Below are positions 50,780 to 58,271 of a stretch of DNA of 64,000 nt, piece by piece (position 1 is the first letter of the stretch; each line of letters opens with the position of its first letter). The position numbers and the translations under genes were made by a program. The notes under the pieces are model-generated. The model saw only the letters and a list, made by a program, of their open reading frames with translations. It had not been told where the DNA came from and made no database searches. The stretch spans positions 48,744 through 112,743 of the forward strand of contig JAPUEB010000011.1 of assembly GCA_027492795.1 (NCBI GenBank), in the 5' to 3' direction. This DNA is from Chryseobacterium sp. (GTDB taxonomy: Bacteria; Bacteroidota; Bacteroidia; Flavobacteriales; Weeksellaceae).

Positions 50780-51616
50780 TTACTCTAATAATCCTTTTGC
50801 GTCATCACTTTTCAGCAGAGATTTTAATTGTTTAATTGCAATTTCATTTAACTTAATTAGTCTCTCATTTTGTGGAAGTTGCATTCGGATGAATTCTGCA
50901 TTCATACTTTCGATATTTGCTAAAACCAATAGTTGCTCTATCGTTGCATAATCTCGCATATTCCCTTCCAATTCAGGATTTTGTTCGCGCCATTGTTTTG
51001 CAGTTTTTCCAAAAAGTGCCATATTTAGGACATCCGCTTCGTTTGCATAAATAAAATTTGCCTGTTCTTTGGTGATATTTGAAGGAATGATATTTTCCTT
51101 TATAGCATCAGTATGAATTCTGTAATTTATTTTGGAAAGTGTGCGATTTAAGTTCCAATTAAGTGATAATCTACTACTCTCTTCAGATTTTAATCTTTTG
51201 TAGTCCTTAATAATATATAGTTTGAATTCCGCAGAAATCCACGAAGCAAATTCAAACGCAATATCGGAATGAGCAAAAGTTCCACCGTATCTTCCTGATT
51301 TTGAAACAATTCCTATTGCATTGGTGTTTTCAATCCATTTTTGGGGAGAAAGTGTAAAAGCATTTGCTCCAGCTGCATTTCTAAACCTATCGAATTCGAT
51401 AGGTTTAAAATTTGGATTGTGAAGTTGTTCCCAAAGTCCTAAAAACTCTATTGTATCTTTTCCTCGCATCCAATTATTGATTACAATAAATGGCTCATCG
51501 CTTTTAAATTTGGCAATATCAGTAAGCGAAATATATTCGTTTTTGAAATCTTCGGTATAAACAGAGATTTCAAAACCTTTGGCGTGGATGATTTCTTTGG
51601 TTACTTTTTTGGCCAT
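50780..51616 (-). CDS. KilA-N domain-containing protein
   Basis: 278 residues. N-terminal KilA-N domain (about 1-125): FKNEYISLTDIAKFKSDEPF, VINNWMRGKDTIEFLGLWEQ, NANAIG-like GIVSKSGRYGGTFAHSDIAF and FASWISAEFKLYIIKDYKRL. The C-terminal half is helical. KilA-N is a DNA-binding domain spread by phages and DNA viruses; chromosomal stand-alone copies in Bacteroidota have no assigned role. It lies between carA and carB with no other phage genes around, so it is an isolated cargo gene. Confidence 0.88.
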   Translation of the reverse strand: MAKKVTKEIIHAKGFEISVYTEDFKNEYISLTDIAKFKSDEPFIVINNWMRGKDTIEFLGLWEQLHNPNFKPIEFDRFRNAAGANAFTLSPQKWIENTNAIGIVSKSGRYGGTFAHSDIAFEFASWISAEFKLYIIKDYKRLKSEESSRLSLNWNLNRTLSKINYRIHTDAIKENIIPSNITKEQANFIYANEADVLNMALFGKTAKQWREQNPELEGNMRDYATIEQLLVLANIESMNAEFIRMQLPQNERLIKLNEIAIKQLKSLLKSDDAKGLLE

Positions 51617-51640
51617 TTTATTGAATTTAAAAAAGTCAAT

Positions 51641-52723
51641 TTACGATTTTTTAATCTTAAAATCCTCCATTAATTCAATAAACTCATCAAACAAATAATT
51701 CGCGTCTTCCGGTCCCGGACTTGCTTCTGGATGATACTGAACGGAGAAACACGGATGAATTTTGTGGCGAATTCCTTCGTTGGTTTTGTCGTTTAATGCG
51801 ATGTGAGTAACTTCCAAATCTGTGTTTTGCAAGGAATTTTCATCGATGGCGTAACCGTGATTTTGGGAAGTGATGGCGACTTTATTGGTTTTTAGATCGA
51901 GAACGGGGTGATTTCCGCCGCGATGTCCGAATTTCAGTTTGTAGGTTTTGGCACCGCAAGCCAAACCGATGAGTTGATGACCAAGACAAATCCCAAAAAT
52001 TGGAACTTTTCCGAGCAAACCGTTGATCATTTCGGAGGCGCCTTTTACATCTTCGGGATTTCCGGGACCGTTGGAAAGCATTACTCCATCAGGATTAATC
52101 ATTAAAATTTCTTCGGCGGTGGTGTCTTGAGAAACGACTGTAATATCGCAATCACGCTGAGAAAGTTCGCGGATGATTCCCAATTTTGAGCCATAATCTA
52201 CCAAAACAACCTTGAAACCTCTTCCCGGCGCTGCATAAGATGTTTTTGTGGAAACGGTTTCCACTTGATTGGTTGGAAAATCGCTGTTTTTTAATTCAGA
52301 AATAACTTCTTCTTCATTTCTTTCAAAATCTACGATTTTTCCTTTGATAACGCCTTGATTACGAATAATTCTCGTCAATTTTCTCGTATCAATTCCCGAA
52401 ATTCCGGAAAGTTTTCTTTTTTGGAAAAAATCGTCCAAAGTCATTTGATTTCTGAAATTGGAGGGCAAATCGCAAACTTCTTTCACGATTAAACCTTTTA
52501 TTGCAGGTTCCATACTTTCGTAATCATCGCGGTTGATGCCATAGTTTCCTATCAAAGGATAGGTCATACAAACGATTTGTCCGCAATACGACGGGTCGGA
52601 AATCAATTCCTGATAACCGGTCATTCCTGTATTGAAAACTACTTCTCCCTCGGTTTCGAGGTTGGCTCCGAAGCCTTTTCCGTGAAAAACTTCGCCGGAT
52701 TCGAGAATCAATTTTTTATTCAT
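51641..52723 (-). CDS. carA: Carbamoyl-phosphate synthase small subunit (glutaminase)
   Basis: 360 residues from the ATG at 52723 (MNKKLILESGEVFHGKGFGA). The N-terminal CarA domain holds GEVVFNTGMTGYQELISDPS; the C-terminal class I glutamine amidotransferase has the catalytic GICLGHQLIGLACGAKTYKL and HPEASPGPED (Cys and His/Glu). It supplies ammonia from glutamine to CarB. The region upstream holds three palindromes and the pyrB terminator, so it likely has a separate promoter. Confidence 0.96.
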   Translation of the reverse strand: MNKKLILESGEVFHGKGFGANLETEGEVVFNTGMTGYQELISDPSYCGQIVCMTYPLIGNYGINRDDYESMEPAIKGLIVKEVCDLPSNFRNQMTLDDFFQKRKLSGISGIDTRKLTRIIRNQGVIKGKIVDFERNEEEVISELKNSDFPTNQVETVSTKTSYAAPGRGFKVVLVDYGSKLGIIRELSQRDCDITVVSQDTTAEEILMINPDGVMLSNGPGNPEDVKGASEMINGLLGKVPIFGICLGHQLIGLACGAKTYKLKFGHRGGNHPVLDLKTNKVAITSQNHGYAIDENSLQNTDLEVTHIALNDKTNEGIRHKIHPCFSVQYHPEASPGPEDANYLFDEFIELMEDFKIKKS

Positions 52724-52735
52724 TTTACTTCTGTC

Positions 52736-52819
52736 GGTGCTTCGCACCTTTATTTGATTTATTTTCTTTCAATATTCATTGGGCTTCACCCAATGCTTTT
52801 GATATCGCCACTTCGTGGC
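52736..52819. repeat. Three short palindromes upstream of carA
   Basis: GGTGCTTCGCACC (52736-52748), ATTGGGCTTCACCCAAT (52778-52794) and GCCACTTCGTGGC (52807-52819). Each is a stem with a TTC loop and they differ in stem sequence, as in several Bacteroidota intergenic repeats. Confidence 0.75.
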
Positions 52820-52845
52820 TTCTCTCATTTCAAAACATTCCTAAA

Positions 52846-52870
52846 AAAAATGGGCAAAAAGCCCAAATTT
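52846..52870 (-). terminator. Terminator of pyrB
   Basis: Minus-strand stem TTTGGGC / GCCCA with T-rich loop and a run of eight T residues. It starts right after the pyrB stop, so carA is mostly a separate transcript. Confidence 0.8.
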
Positions 52871-52873
52871 TAA

Positions 52874-53764
52874 TTAACTGAATGAATATCCTCTTTCTTC
52901 CAAGGTTGCCTTTAGAATTGCCATTCTTGCAAAAACGCCATTTTGCATTTGCTTGAAAATTCTGGAACGGTCACATTCTACCAACGCATCGTCGATTTCT
53001 ACACCTCGGTTTATTGGTGCGGGATGCATTATGATGGCGTTTGGCTTCATTTTTTTCTCTCGCTCTTTTGTTAATCCGTATTTTTTCAAATATTCGTCGG
53101 ATTTTATTTTTATTTTTTCCTGATGTCTTTCGTTTTGAATTCTTAGCATAATCAAAGCATCTACTTCTTTCACGAGTTCATCCATCGGATGAAAAGTTCC
53201 GTTGATGAGCATTGCTTCGTCAAACCAGAATTCCGGACCGGAAAAATGAACTTTTGCGCCCAGTCTTCGCAATAATCCTGAAGTAGAATTTGCAACACGG
53301 CTGTGTTTTACATCGCCCACAATTCCCACCTTCAAACCATCTACATTTCCAAATTCCTGAATAATCGTCAATGCATCCAAAACCGCTTGCGTGGGGTGAT
53401 AACCAATTCCGTCTCCGGCATTCACGATGGAAAGTTTTGCATCTTTCAATTCATCATAAAAACGGGTTTTACTGTGACGAATAACCGCCACTTCGATACC
53501 GATGGCTTCAAGCGTTTTTATAGTGTCTAAAAGGGTTTCGCCTTTATTCAACGAACTTTTTTCCACTTCAAAATCTACTACATGAAGTCCCAATTTCTTT
53601 TCCGCCACTTCAAAACTCAATTTTGTGCGGGTGCTGTCTTCGAAAAACAGATTTGCAACATAAATTTCATCTTTTGCTTTGGAAATTTTACCTTTAGAAA
53701 AATCCATTGCCTCATCCAGAATTTTCTGAATTTGTTCTGCGGAAAGTCGGCTTAACTTTATCAT
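52874..53764 (-). CDS. pyrB: Aspartate carbamoyltransferase catalytic subunit
   Basis: 296 residues from the ATG at 53764 (MIKLSRLSAEQIQKILDEAM); the frame extends 36 bp upstream, but that extension lies in the terminator-like hairpin and is rejected. Carbamoyl-phosphate site EDSTRTKLSFE, aspartate-site AVIRHSKTRFYDEL, HSRVANST, and MHPAPINRGVEID are all present. It makes carbamoyl aspartate, the first committed pyrimidine step. No pyrI lies in the window. The leader (53765-53898) has a small ORF and an intrinsic-terminator hairpin. Confidence 0.95.
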   Translation of the reverse strand: MIKLSRLSAEQIQKILDEAMDFSKGKISKAKDEIYVANLFFEDSTRTKLSFEVAEKKLGLHVVDFEVEKSSLNKGETLLDTIKTLEAIGIEVAVIRHSKTRFYDELKDAKLSIVNAGDGIGYHPTQAVLDALTIIQEFGNVDGLKVGIVGDVKHSRVANSTSGLLRRLGAKVHFSGPEFWFDEAMLINGTFHPMDELVKEVDALIMLRIQNERHQEKIKIKSDEYLKKYGLTKEREKKMKPNAIIMHPAPINRGVEIDDALVECDRSRIFKQMQNGVFARMAILKATLEERGYSFS

Positions 53765-53789
53765 CTTTTTAACCTTAAAATATAAAAAA

Positions 53790-53812
53790 AACGAAGCCAA
53801 AAAGACTTCGTT
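53790..53812 (-). promoter_or_regulatory. Intrinsic terminator (candidate attenuator) in the pyrB leader
   Basis: On the minus strand AACGAAGTC / GGCTTCGTT makes a 9-bp stem with a five-T loop, then a run of eight T. It ends 20 bp before the pyrB ATG, and no gene lies upstream on this strand for it to terminate. Confidence 0.75.
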
Positions 53813-53815
53813 ACA

Positions 53816-53884
53816 TTAAAAAATATTGTTGTTATCGGCATTTCTGCCTGTTTTTATATCATCAAAAGGAACCATTGCATTCAT
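53816..53884 (-). CDS. Candidate pyrB leader peptide (22 aa)
   Basis: ATG at 53884, stop TAA at 53816-53818; sequence begins MNAMVPFDDIKTGRNADNNN and ends IF. The last codons are AT-only and U-rich in RNA (AATATTTTTTAA), and the stop lies 4 bp before the attenuator stem. The -7 element at 53891-53898 would place the transcript start at or next to this ATG, so it may be leaderless; a second ATG is two codons in. This layout resembles the E. coli pyrBI leader. Coding is inferred, not proven. Confidence 0.5.
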   Translation of the reverse strand: MNAMVPFDDIKTGRNADNNNIF

Positions 53885-53890
53885 TAACTG

Positions 53891-53898
53891 CAAAGATA
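53891..53898 (-). promoter_or_regulatory. -7 element of the pyrB leader transcript
   Basis: The minus strand reads TATCTTTG (TAnnTTTG). A TTG lies 23 bp upstream (53922-53924). Start of transcription is expected near 53885. The remaining 53925-54070 is AT-rich and shows nothing else. Confidence 0.5.
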
Positions 53899-54070
53899 AA
53901 AATTAATTTTCAATTGGAAAACAATTGTGGAAAACTATACTTTTTAACTTTTTTAGATGATATTAAAGTAAAACTTTAGCGAACCAAATAATTATCAACC
54001 AATCATATAAAAACCAACAAAATTTTGAATTATTGCTAAATTAATATATATTTGCTAAAAAAATATAGTT

Positions 54071-54487
54071 ATGTCTAATTTATGCCCGAAATGTCAACAA
54101 AGCAATGTTGTAAAAAGTGGAATTATAAAGGAACGACAAAGATTTCTTTGTAAAGATTGCAACTACTATTTCACCGTAAAAAAATTAGGTAAACAAATTG
54201 ATGATTATTTTGTTACAAAAGCACTTCAATTATACCTTGAAGGACTTTCCTATCGCGAGATTGAGCGCATTATTGGCGTTTCGCACGTCTCCATCAGTTC
54301 GTGGATTAAAAAATATAATATCAAAAGACCTCCACATTCTGAATTTCATCCTGTTTATAAGGTTTTCAAACAAAATGAATTGATTGAGTTTATGCAAAAC
54401 GAAACCAACATCAAAGGTTCGGGATTGATTATCACAGAATTTGGAGATAAGTATATGATGATTAAATGGGAAAGGTTTAAGAAGTAG
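54071..54487 (+). CDS. Zinc-ribbon and HTH protein related to IS1-type InsA
   Basis: 138 residues. N-terminal zinc ribbon CPKCQQSNVVKSGIIKERQR with a second pair in LCKDCNYYF; then a helix-turn-helix LSYREIERIIGVSHVSISSW typical of transposase N-termini (IS1 InsA, IS1595). No DDE catalytic domain follows; the C-terminus is a small beta-rich part. With no terminal repeats nearby, it looks like a domesticated DNA-binding protein. It sits at the head of the porin-MFS-kinase-acs locus, so it could regulate it; that is inference. Confidence 0.75.
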   Translation: MSNLCPKCQQSNVVKSGIIKERQRFLCKDCNYYFTVKKLGKQIDDYFVTKALQLYLEGLSYREIERIIGVSHVSISSWIKKYNIKRPPHSEFHPVYKVFKQNELIEFMQNETNIKGSGLIITEFGDKYMMIKWERFKK

Positions 54488-54543
54488 TGAATGGTCAATG
54501 GTCAATGGTTAATGGTTAATGGCCAATGGTCAATGGTCAATGG
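54488..54543 (+). repeat. Heptanucleotide tandem repeat, 8 units (TCAATGG)
   Basis: TGAATGG, TCAATGG twice, TTAATGG twice, CCAATGG, TCAATGG twice. It begins right after the stop codon of the zinc-ribbon/HTH gene. Confidence 0.92.
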
Positions 54544-54680
54544 TGAAGATAAATTGACTTTTTCACTATTAACCATTCACATAAATATATCATTAACACA
54601 AATATATATTAAATTTCTTCAAACAAATTTTTAGTTTCAACTTCGTTTCGATAAAAAAGCAAACTAAAAATTATCAAACT

Positions 54681-55916
54681 ATGAAGAAATTGACCGTTTT
54701 GTTAGGAATTGCATCAACCGCGTTTCTTTCAAGCAATTTATCAGCACAGGAAAAACCTGCAGAGTACAAAGTAAATGTATATGGTTTTGCAAGAGCAGAC
54801 TATATTTTCGATTCGCGTCAAATGGCTCAAGCAAGAGAAGAGCAGGTTGACCTTTATCCTTTGGATATTGCACTGGATGCAGATGGAAAAGATAAAAACG
54901 CAACCGGAGCAAGCAACTTTTTAGCCGTAACATCAAGATTGGGCGTGAAAGCGAGCGGTCCAAATGCTTTCGGAGCGAAAACTGGAGCAGTGGTAGAAGC
55001 CGATTTTTTTGGAAATTCTAACGGAAATACCGGTGTTTTCTTTCTTCGCCACGCTTATGCGACTTTAGATTGGCAAAAAACCTCGCTTTTATTGGGACAA
55101 ACTTGGTATCCTGCATTTATTACAGAATGTTTTCCGGGTGTTGCCAATTTCAATACGGGAATTATGTTCAATCCGTTTGGAAGAGCTCCACAAATTAAAC
55201 TTACCCAAAAATTCACCCCAAATTTATCCTTCGACTTGGTTGCCTACAAAATGAGCGGACATTCTGCTCCAACCGTTACTGCAAACGCGAATGACGCTTC
55301 TACTTTTTCTTTGACACCTACTTTCCACGGAAAACTTCAGTATAAAAATGAACATATTACGACAGGTGTTGCTGCAGAATATCAGTCTTTGAAACCGCAA
55401 ATCGTTTCCGCAGGAAAAGTTTCCACAAACACCGTGAATTCTTCGATGTTTTTGGCTTATTTCAAATATTCCAATCCAAAATTTATAGCAAAGGCTTATG
55501 GAGTTACGGGAAGCAACCTTTATCAATTTGTGATGATGGGAGGATTTGCAGGATACACCGATCCAAACGGACAGGAATCCTACAAATCCACAAAAACTTC
55601 CGCAGGTTGGGTTGATTTGGCGAGTAACGCTCCGAAAATTGCTCCGGGAATTTTCTTCGGATATACCAAAAATGGCGGCGTTGACACTGGTTACAAAACG
55701 CTTTATACCCGTGGTTTGGCTGCTACAAGATCGTTGGATCACGTTTGGAGAGTTTCAGGACGGGTAGATTTCAAAGAAAATAAATTCAGAATTTCCCCAG
55801 AAATCGAATATACCAGCGCAGTTTGGGGCGACACGAATCCCGATGCAACAGCAGGAAACAACAAATCAAACGTTGGAAACGTGAGAGCGATGGTGAGTGC
55901 GCAATATTCTTTCTAA
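54681..55916 (+). CDS. Outer-membrane porin
   Basis: 411 residues. Signal peptide MKKLTVLLGIASTAFLSSNL ending near SAQ. The mature protein is a beta-barrel with alternating strands and closes with a terminal Phe (VRAMVSAQYSF), as needed for outer-membrane insertion. Strand-rich segments such as AYATLDWQKTSLLLGQTWYP resemble DcaP-like porins. Followed by an MFS carboxylate transporter and acetate genes, it likely admits small carboxylates. No consensus promoter is visible immediately upstream. Confidence 0.82.
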   Translation: MKKLTVLLGIASTAFLSSNLSAQEKPAEYKVNVYGFARADYIFDSRQMAQAREEQVDLYPLDIALDADGKDKNATGASNFLAVTSRLGVKASGPNAFGAKTGAVVEADFFGNSNGNTGVFFLRHAYATLDWQKTSLLLGQTWYPAFITECFPGVANFNTGIMFNPFGRAPQIKLTQKFTPNLSFDLVAYKMSGHSAPTVTANANDASTFSLTPTFHGKLQYKNEHITTGVAAEYQSLKPQIVSAGKVSTNTVNSSMFLAYFKYSNPKFIAKAYGVTGSNLYQFVMMGGFAGYTDPNGQESYKSTKTSAGWVDLASNAPKIAPGIFFGYTKNGGVDTGYKTLYTRGLAATRSLDHVWRVSGRVDFKENKFRISPEIEYTSAVWGDTNPDATAGNNKSNVGNVRAMVSAQYSF

Positions 55917-56041
55917 GGTTTGATATCGTTTGAAGTTGTTTGATTGGGTTTGATAAAATTCATTCAGAAAAACAATTTTCAAACAATCTCAAATTCATCA
56001 AACAAATTCAAATATTTTAATCAAATAAATTCAAATATACT

Positions 56042-57628
56042 ATGAGTCACGAGTTTAAAAATCAAGCAGAACACGATGCTTACGTAGATGAACGCAAAAA
56101 AAACAGTACGATTTGGAGCGTAATCATGGCATCATCACTCGGTACAATGATTGAGTGGTACGATTTCTACATTTTTGGAAGTTTAGCGGTGGTACTTTCT
56201 ACCAAATTTTTCCCAGCAGACAATCCTACAGCCGCATTTTTGTCAACATTGGCAACTTTTGCAGCAGGATTTGTGGTACGACCTTTTGGAGCATTATTTT
56301 TCGGACGTTTAGGAGACTTAATTGGAAGAAAATACACGTTCTTGGTGACGCTTCTCATTATGGGATTTTCCACATTCCTTATTGGATGCGTTCCTGCGTA
56401 TGAAACCATCGGATTTATGGCGCCTGTATTGGTTTTAACCTTAAGATTGCTTCAAGGTTTGGCTTTAGGTGGAGAATATGGTGGTGCTGCAACGTATGTC
56501 GCTGAATACGCACAACCAAATCGTCGCGGTTATTGGACTTCTTGGATTCAAACGACGGCAACCATAGGTTTATTCGTTTCACTCATCGTAATCCTTATCA
56601 CAAAAACTTCGTTAACTGCGGAAGAATTCGACCTTTGGGGATGGAGAGTTCCGTTTTGGATTTCAATCTTAATGGTTGTGGTTTCCTATATCATCCGTAG
56701 AAATATGAAGGAATCTCCACTTTTTGCAAAAGCCAAAAAAGAGGGAAAAACCGCTACGAATCCTTTGAAAGAATCTTTCGGAAACAAATACAATTTAAAA
56801 TATGTTCTTTTGGCACTTTTCGGTGCAGTAATGGGACAAGGTGTGGTTTGGTACACCGGACAATTCTATGCCATGAATTTCATGAAAACCGTAATGAATA
56901 TGGATTCTGCACAGGTAGATTCATTAATGGCATTGGCTCTTTTCGTAGGAACACCTTTATTTATTTTCTTCGGTTGGCTATCCGATAAAATTGGTAGAAA
57001 ACCAATTATGATGCTTGGAATGGCGCTTGCAATTTTCGCTTACAGACCGATTTACAAGAGTATGTTTGAATCTGTAAATATTAAAGAAAAAACGGTTGCT
57101 CCTAAAGGTTTAGTAGAAAAAAGAACCGCAAAAGCGCACGACAAAGTTGCAGGCGACAGTTTAATTACCTTCCACACAGAAAAAGTATTTACCGACGGAA
57201 CTTCTATGAAAAAAGACTCCATCGTTCATTGGTCTGCAGCAGGTCCTGTAATGAAAGACGGAAAACCTGAAGAACCAAAGAAAACTACCGCAATCACGGT
57301 GAACAGCGACACAAGATGGCATCTCGCAATGATGGTTTTCCTTCAATTGATTTTCGTAACGATGGTTTATGGTCCTATTGCCGCGTTCTTGGTAGAAATG
57401 TTCCCAATCAGAATTCGTTATACTTCGATGTCGCTTCCTTATCACATTGGTAATGGTATTTTCGGCGGACTTTTACCGGCAGTTGCAACGTATTTGGTAA
57501 CTTCGGGGAAAGATGCAGGACACGCTCTTTGGTATCTGGAAGGACTTTGGTATCCGATTATTGTAACCGCAGTCTGTCTTGTAATTGGTGTCATTTATTT
57601 GGACGGAAAAGACCGACATGTGGAATAA
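56042..57628 (+). CDS. MFS transporter of the metabolite:H+ symporter (MHS) group
   Basis: 528 residues, longer than the usual 430-450. N-terminal IEWYDFYIFGSLAVVLSTKF and the MFS signature FGRLGDLIGRKYTFLVTLLI, then LRLLQGLALGGEYGGAATYV, as in KgtP/ProP/ShiA relatives. Twelve TM helices. Residues about 340-420 are an extra hydrophilic, Lys/Thr/Asp-rich insertion (SVNIKEKTVAPKGLVEKRTA region) between central helices of the second half. In this context a carboxylate such as acetate or oxoglutarate is a plausible substrate. Confidence 0.88.
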   Translation: MSHEFKNQAEHDAYVDERKKNSTIWSVIMASSLGTMIEWYDFYIFGSLAVVLSTKFFPADNPTAAFLSTLATFAAGFVVRPFGALFFGRLGDLIGRKYTFLVTLLIMGFSTFLIGCVPAYETIGFMAPVLVLTLRLLQGLALGGEYGGAATYVAEYAQPNRRGYWTSWIQTTATIGLFVSLIVILITKTSLTAEEFDLWGWRVPFWISILMVVVSYIIRRNMKESPLFAKAKKEGKTATNPLKESFGNKYNLKYVLLALFGAVMGQGVVWYTGQFYAMNFMKTVMNMDSAQVDSLMALALFVGTPLFIFFGWLSDKIGRKPIMMLGMALAIFAYRPIYKSMFESVNIKEKTVAPKGLVEKRTAKAHDKVAGDSLITFHTEKVFTDGTSMKKDSIVHWSAAGPVMKDGKPEEPKKTTAITVNSDTRWHLAMMVFLQLIFVTMVYGPIAAFLVEMFPIRIRYTSMSLPYHIGNGIFGGLLPAVATYLVTSGKDAGHALWYLEGLWYPIIVTAVCLVIGVIYLDGKDRHVE

Positions 57629-57630
57629 AG

Positions 57631-57708
57631 CAGGAAGAAAGAAGTCGGAAGTCCGAAGATTACAAAAAAGTTCAAACTTACTTCGGACTACGGACTTCAA
57701 ACTTCAGA
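57631..57708. repeat. Two inverted heptamer arrays forming a hairpin after the MFS gene
   Basis: CAGGAAG, AAAGAAG, TCGGAAG, TCCGAAG (57631-57658) are followed by CTTCGGA, CTACGGA, CTTCAAA, CTTCAGA (57681-57708). GTCGGAAGTCCGAAG pairs with CTTCGGACTACGGAC with few mismatches, then a T-run follows: the inverted arrays may serve as a terminator. Confidence 0.75.
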
Positions 57709-57747
57709 CTTTTTGAAAAAAATCATTAACTTTAAAAAAACAAAAAA

Positions 57748-57975
57748 ATGGACGCAATAAAAAAGATATTAGGAGTTGTCTGGTTAGCATTGGCAGCGGT
57801 TGTTGCCTACTACGGACTTACGGTTTTCGGAATTCCAAAAGTAATGTCAACCAAAGTAGAAGACCACGTTTTCGGGTGGATTATCCTAACGATTTTAATG
57901 CCGATTATCGTGGGTGGTTTAGCCATCTTCGGTTGGTATTCTGTAACAGGAGAATATTCGGCTGACAAGAAATAA
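57748..57975 (+). CDS. Small membrane protein (DUF6814-like)
   Basis: 75 residues with two TM helices (about 8-28 and 43-66): MDAIKKILGVVWLALAAVVA and IILTILMPIIVGGLAIFGWY. It matches the short proteins found directly after MHS-type MFS genes in Bacteroidota. A helper subunit for the transporter is possible but unproven. Confidence 0.75.
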   Translation: MDAIKKILGVVWLALAAVVAYYGLTVFGIPKVMSTKVEDHVFGWIILTILMPIIVGGLAIFGWYSVTGEYSADKK

Positions 57976-58077
57976 ATGATAAATGATGGTTGATAAATGA
58001 TGCAAAACATTGTCAATCATCATTTTAAAATTATGTAAAAATTGATAAATCATTTATCAATTATCATTCATCACTTA
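57973..58077. repeat. Two inverted heptamer arrays between the small membrane protein genes
   Basis: TAAATGA twice, TGGTTGA, TAAATGA (57973-58000) and TCATTTA, TCAATTA, TCATTCA, TCACTTA (58050-58077). The second set is complementary to the first. The last unit overlaps the next start codon and the first overlaps the previous stop. Confidence 0.8.
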
Positions 58078-58271
58078 TGAAAAAGAGACACAAGCAAAAA
58101 CTGGTGGTATTGAGTATAGCATTATTTATAATGTTCAATGCACCGGTTTTGCTTTTGTTTAATCACGCAAAGGAAACTTTTGGCTTGCCGCTTATTTACG
58201 TTTACATCTTTGTTATTTGGTTGGCTTCCAGCATTTTTTCCCTTTTGATTTTTAGAAAATTCGATGAGTAG
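58077..58271 (+). CDS. Small membrane protein upstream of the SSS-histidine kinase
   Basis: 64 residues, two TM helices (about 9-28 and 37-57), ending RKFDE. Overlaps the kinase start by 8 bp, so both are translated together. Similar short proteins precede SSS-type kinases and symporters; it may stabilise the transporter-like sensor domain. Function is inference. Confidence 0.75.
   Translation: MKKRHKQKLVVLSIALFIMFNAPVLLLFNHAKETFGLPLIYVYIFVIWLASSIFSLLIFRKFDE

Noticed and set aside
53765..53800. Longer start for pyrB (12 extra residues)
   Set aside because: The extra codons lie in an intrinsic-terminator hairpin and its T-run; the ATG at 53764 fits the family's start.
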